Positions 60,593 to 64,000 of a stretch of DNA of 64,000 nt are shown piece by piece. Every line of letters starts with the position of its first letter. Position 1 is the stretch's first letter. The stretch is from Solirubrobacter sp035555675 (GTDB taxonomy: Bacteria; Actinomycetota; Thermoleophilia; Solirubrobacterales; Solirubrobacteraceae): the NCBI GenBank assembly GCA_035555675.1, contig DATMGH010000004.1:1-64000 (forward strand). The letters run 5' to 3'. The translations under genes were made by a program, and so were the position numbers. The notes beneath the pieces are model-generated. The model was not told where the DNA came from. It made no database searches and saw only the letters and a program-made list of their open reading frames with translations.

Positions 60593-61438
60593 ATGCCGAT
60601 CCGCAAGCCCAAGCCCACCTCTCCCGGTCGCCGGTTCATCACGTTCCCGGACTTCCAGGAGATCACGAAGACCGAGCCGGAGAAGAGCCTCACCGAGGGG
60701 CTCAAGAAGTCCGGCGGGCGCAACGCGCTCGGCCGCAAGACGGCGCGCCACCGCGGCGGCGGTGCCAAGCGCCTGTACCGGAAGATCGACTTCAAGCGCA
60801 CCAAGGACGCGGTCCCGGCGAAGGTCGCCGCGATCGAGTACGACCCGAACCGCACCGCGTACATCGCGCTGCTGCATTACACGGACGGCACGAAGTCCTA
60901 CATCATCGCCCCGAACCGCCTGCGGGTCGGGATGACGGTGATCTCGGGCATCGGCGCCGACATCCAGGTCGGCAACGCGATGCCGCTGGCGGCGATGCCG
61001 GTCGGCACGCTGGTTCACAACGTCGAGCTCCAGCCGGGCCGCGGCGCGCAGCTCGCCCGTTCCGCGGGCGTCGGCGTGCAGCTGATGGCCAAGGAGGGCG
61101 ACTACGCGACGCTGCGCCTGCCCTCCGGCGAGATGCGGATGGTGCGCGCGGAGTGCCGCGCGACGGTCGGTGTGGTCGGCAACTCCGACCACCAGAACAT
61201 CACCGTCGGCAAGGCCGGCCGCAAGCGTCACATGGGCGTGCGCCCGCAGACGCGCGGCACGGCCATGAACCCGGTGGACCATCCGCACGGCGGCGGCGAG
61301 GGTGCCAATCCGCTGGGCAACCATCCGCAGACGCCCTGGGGCGTGCCGACGATCGGCTACCGCACCCGCAAGAAGGGCAAGCAGTCCGACCGTTACATCG
61401 TCCGCGGCCGTCGCCGCGGCAAGAAGGGTGGCCGCTGA
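60593..61438 (+). CDS. rplB: 50S ribosomal protein L2
   Basis: L2 is essential for the peptidyl transferase centre and subunit association. It is 281 residues, with KTARHRGGGAKRLYR near the N-terminus, GRKRHMGVRPQTRGTAMNPV with the conserved His region, and the C-terminal RRGKKGGR. ATG follows rplW by 3 nt; its stop overlaps the rpsS start. Confidence 0.98.
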   Translation: MPIRKPKPTSPGRRFITFPDFQEITKTEPEKSLTEGLKKSGGRNALGRKTARHRGGGAKRLYRKIDFKRTKDAVPAKVAAIEYDPNRTAYIALLHYTDGTKSYIIAPNRLRVGMTVISGIGADIQVGNAMPLAAMPVGTLVHNVELQPGRGAQLARSAGVGVQLMAKEGDYATLRLPSGEMRMVRAECRATVGVVGNSDHQNITVGKAGRKRHMGVRPQTRGTAMNPVDHPHGGGEGANPLGNHPQTPWGVPTIGYRTRKKGKQSDRYIVRGRRRGKKGGR

Positions 61439-61710
61439 TGAGCCGTTCCTCAAAGAAGGGGCCGTGGGTCGAGGATCGTCTCTTCGCTCGGATCGAGGCC
61501 ATGAACGCTTCGAACTCCCGGCAGATGATCCGCACCTGGTCGCGCACGTCGACGATCTTCCCCGAGTTCGTCGGGCACACGATCGCCGTGCACGACGGGC
61601 GCAAGCACGTCCCGGTCTTCGTCTCGGAGTCGATGGTGGGGCACAAGCTCGGCGAGTTCGCGCCGACGCGCACCTACCGCGGCCATGACTCGAAGGGCAA
61701 GGTGCGCTGA
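61438..61710 (+). CDS. rpsS: 30S ribosomal protein S19
   Basis: S19 is at the 30S head, near the A-site finger. It is 90 residues, with MSRSSKKGPWVEDRL, SRTSTIFPEFVGHTIAVHDG and GHKLGEFAPTRTYRGH. ATG overlaps the rplB stop and its stop overlaps the rplV start, so the three genes are coupled. Confidence 0.97.
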   Translation: MSRSSKKGPWVEDRLFARIEAMNASNSRQMIRTWSRTSTIFPEFVGHTIAVHDGRKHVPVFVSESMVGHKLGEFAPTRTYRGHDSKGKVR

Positions 61711-62420
61711 TGGCGGACGCTGAAGACAAGCGCGACGACGTCGAGGAGACGCCGGCCGAGCCGGTCGATCAGGTCGAGCGCGCCGACGAGGAAGCCGCCC
61801 GCGCCGCTGCCGCGGCCGAGGAGGCTGCCGAGGCGGCCGAGGAGACGCCGGCCGCCGAGGCCGCCGCCGCCGAGGCCGACGAGCAGGCCGAGAAGGCCGA
61901 GGAGGCCGCCGAGGCTGCGGCCGAAGCGCCGAAGCCCAAGCGCGCCCGCAAGGCCCGCGCGGCCGAGCAGGCCGCCGACCAGGCCGAGGAGGCCGCCGAG
62001 GAGGCGAAGGAGACCGCGAAGCGCTCGCGCGCGGCGCGGCGTTCGACCAAGGCGGAGGAGCCCAAGGCGGTGCCGGTCGGCCTCAAGGTCTCGGCTCAGG
62101 CCAAGTACGTGCGCACGTCCGCCCGCAAGGCGCGGCTCGTCTGCGACCACATCCGCGGCAAGGACGTCGCCGAGGCGCGCGCGATCCTCGCGTTCACCCC
62201 GCGCAGCGCGGCCAAGGCCTGGAGCAAGGTGCTCGAGTCGGCCGTCGCCAACGCGGAGCACAACCACGAGCTGGTCGGTGAGGACCTCCGGATCCTCAAC
62301 GTCCACGCCGACGAGGGCCCGACGCTCAAGCGGTACCGCCCCCGCGCCATGGGGCGCGCCACGCGGATCCGCAAGCGCACCTCGCACCTGTCCATCACGC
62401 TCACCCCGAAGGAGTCCTAG
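61710..62420 (+). CDS. rplV: 50S ribosomal protein L22 with long N-terminal extension
   Basis: L22 lines the nascent-peptide exit tunnel. The conserved part is the C-terminal ~115 residues, from about residue 121 (KYVRTSARKARLVCDHIRGK; RYRPRAMGRATRIRKRTSH). It is preceded by ~120 residues very rich in Ala and Glu with Lys/Arg clusters (KPKRARKARAAE), likely helical or disordered. The frame is open and uses GC-rich third positions throughout, and the ATG overlaps the rpsS stop, so the extension is probably real. Typical bacterial L22 has 110-120 residues. Confidence 0.93.
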   Translation: MADAEDKRDDVEETPAEPVDQVERADEEAARAAAAAEEAAEAAEETPAAEAAAAEADEQAEKAEEAAEAAAEAPKPKRARKARAAEQAADQAEEAAEEAKETAKRSRAARRSTKAEEPKAVPVGLKVSAQAKYVRTSARKARLVCDHIRGKDVAEARAILAFTPRSAAKAWSKVLESAVANAEHNHELVGEDLRILNVHADEGPTLKRYRPRAMGRATRIRKRTSHLSITLTPKES

Positions 62421-62426
62421 CCCGCC

Positions 62427-63397
<971 letters not shown>

Positions 63398-63398
<1 letters not shown>

Positions 63399-63814
63399 TG
63401 CTGTCCCCCAAGCGTGTCAAGTTCCGCAAGGTGCATCGCGGCCGCCGGGCCGGGCTCTCGCGCGGCCAGCAGACGGTCGCGTTCGGCGAGTACGGCCTGA
63501 AGTCGCTCGAGGCCGGTTGGCTCACCAACCGCCAGATCGAGGCGGCTCGTATCGCGATGACCCGCAAGATCAAGCGCGGCGGCAAGGTGTGGATCAACGT
63601 CTTCCCGGACAAGGCCTACACCAAGAAGCCGGCCGAGACCCGCATGGGCTCCGGCAAGGGCAACCCGGAAGGCTGGGTGGCCGTCGTGAAGCCGGGCCGT
63701 GTGATGTTCGAGCTCTCCGGCGTGCCGGAGCCGCTCGCTCGCGAGGCGATGCGCCTCGCGGGTCATAAGCTGCCCGTGAAGACCAAGTTCGTGCTGCGCG
63801 AGGAAGGGCAGTGA
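63398..63814 (+). CDS. rplP: 50S ribosomal protein L16
   Basis: L16 contacts tRNA at the A site. It is 138 residues, the standard length, starting MLSPKRVKFRKVHRG and containing GEYGLKSLEAGWLTNRQIEA and MGSGKGNPEGWVAVVKPGR. ATG overlaps the rpsC stop, and its TGA overlaps the rpmC start. Confidence 0.98.
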
Positions 63815-64000
63815 TGAAGACCTCTGACCTGCGCGACCTGGACGACAAGGGGCTTCGCGAGCACGTCGCGACCCAGCGGCGGGAGCTGTTCGGCCTCCGT
63901 CTCCAGCACGCCACCGGCGAGCTGGAGAACACGGCCGGCCTGCGCACCGCCAAGCGCGATCTCGCCCGTGCCCTGACCGTCGCGCGCCAGCGCGGCGTCG
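63814..64000 (+). CDS. rpmC: 50S ribosomal protein L29, 3' truncated by window
   Basis: L29 sits at the exit tunnel beside L23. The first 62 codons are present (MKTSDLRDLDDKGLREHVAT, RRELFGLRLQHATGELENT), which is nearly the whole protein. The start overlaps the rplP stop. The S10 operon evidently continues beyond the window. Confidence 0.95.
   Translation, partial: MKTSDLRDLDDKGLREHVATQRRELFGLRLQHATGELENTAGLRTAKRDLARALTVARQRGV

Overview
The window is very GC-rich DNA coding almost end to end, with GTG and TTG starts, short operon overlaps (ATGA, GTGA) and intrinsic terminators that often lack a U tract. Its InhA-like enoyl reductase, type II fatty acid synthesis (FAS II) genes beside the ribosomal core, and secreted proteins ending in a domain I associate with Solirubrobacterales suggest an actinomycete of the class Thermoleophilia. 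The taxonomic placement is inference.

Layout. 1-4966: FAS II operon fabH (5' truncated)-fabG-acpP-fabF-fabI, then an acyl-reductase-like SDR; a small membrane protein gene follows. 5280-16868: core information operons rpmG-secE-nusG-rplK-rplA, rplJ-rplL and rpoB-rpoC, with strong hairpin terminators after rplL and rpoC. 16958-37967: about 21 kb of accessory genes. These include three related secreted M14 carboxypeptidases, transporters, a PucR-type regulator with alanine dehydrogenase, an FAD oxidoreductase, and a MerR-controlled export operon (MFS, MerR, ABC ATPase, ABC permease). 38003-38868: rpsL-rpsG. 38974-54929: about 16 kb of further accessory genes. These include a quinone-reductase-like gene, a fourth M14 peptidase, an IclR-amidohydrolase-DUF59-alcohol dehydrogenase operon divergent from a glycerol dehydrogenase, an MMPL transporter, a PEP mutase family gene, a short P450-like protein divergent from an ArsR-type regulator, and a secreted beta-propeller-like protein. 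55177-64000: fusA-tuf, then the S10 operon rpsJ-rplC-rplD-rplW-rplB-rpsS-rplV-rpsC-rplP-rpmC (cut by the window end). The str operon (rpsL-rpsG-fusA-tuf) is therefore split by accessory DNA.

How the parts work together. The core blocks supply lipid synthesis, transcription, protein export and translation. The accessory blocks look devoted to secreted proteolysis, amino-acid and alcohol/polyol oxidation, and drug or lipid export, each with a local regulator and, in several cases, a clear palindromic operator.

Most unusual content: (i) a C-terminal domain of about 136 residues shared by all four M14 peptidases, and a nested insertion inside the catalytic domain of three; (ii) at least three families of short interspersed repeats: a GAGTGGTCACTTTC element in two loci, an ATCATCC element after the stop codons of four core genes, and a 44-nt unit before two accessory genes; (iii) a GC-rich minisatellite; (iv) lineage-specific extensions on SecE, L22 and S3; (v) an Asn at the rifampicin hot-spot equivalent to Ser531 of RpoB. 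No tRNA, rRNA, CRISPR array, transposase or phage gene was recognised.
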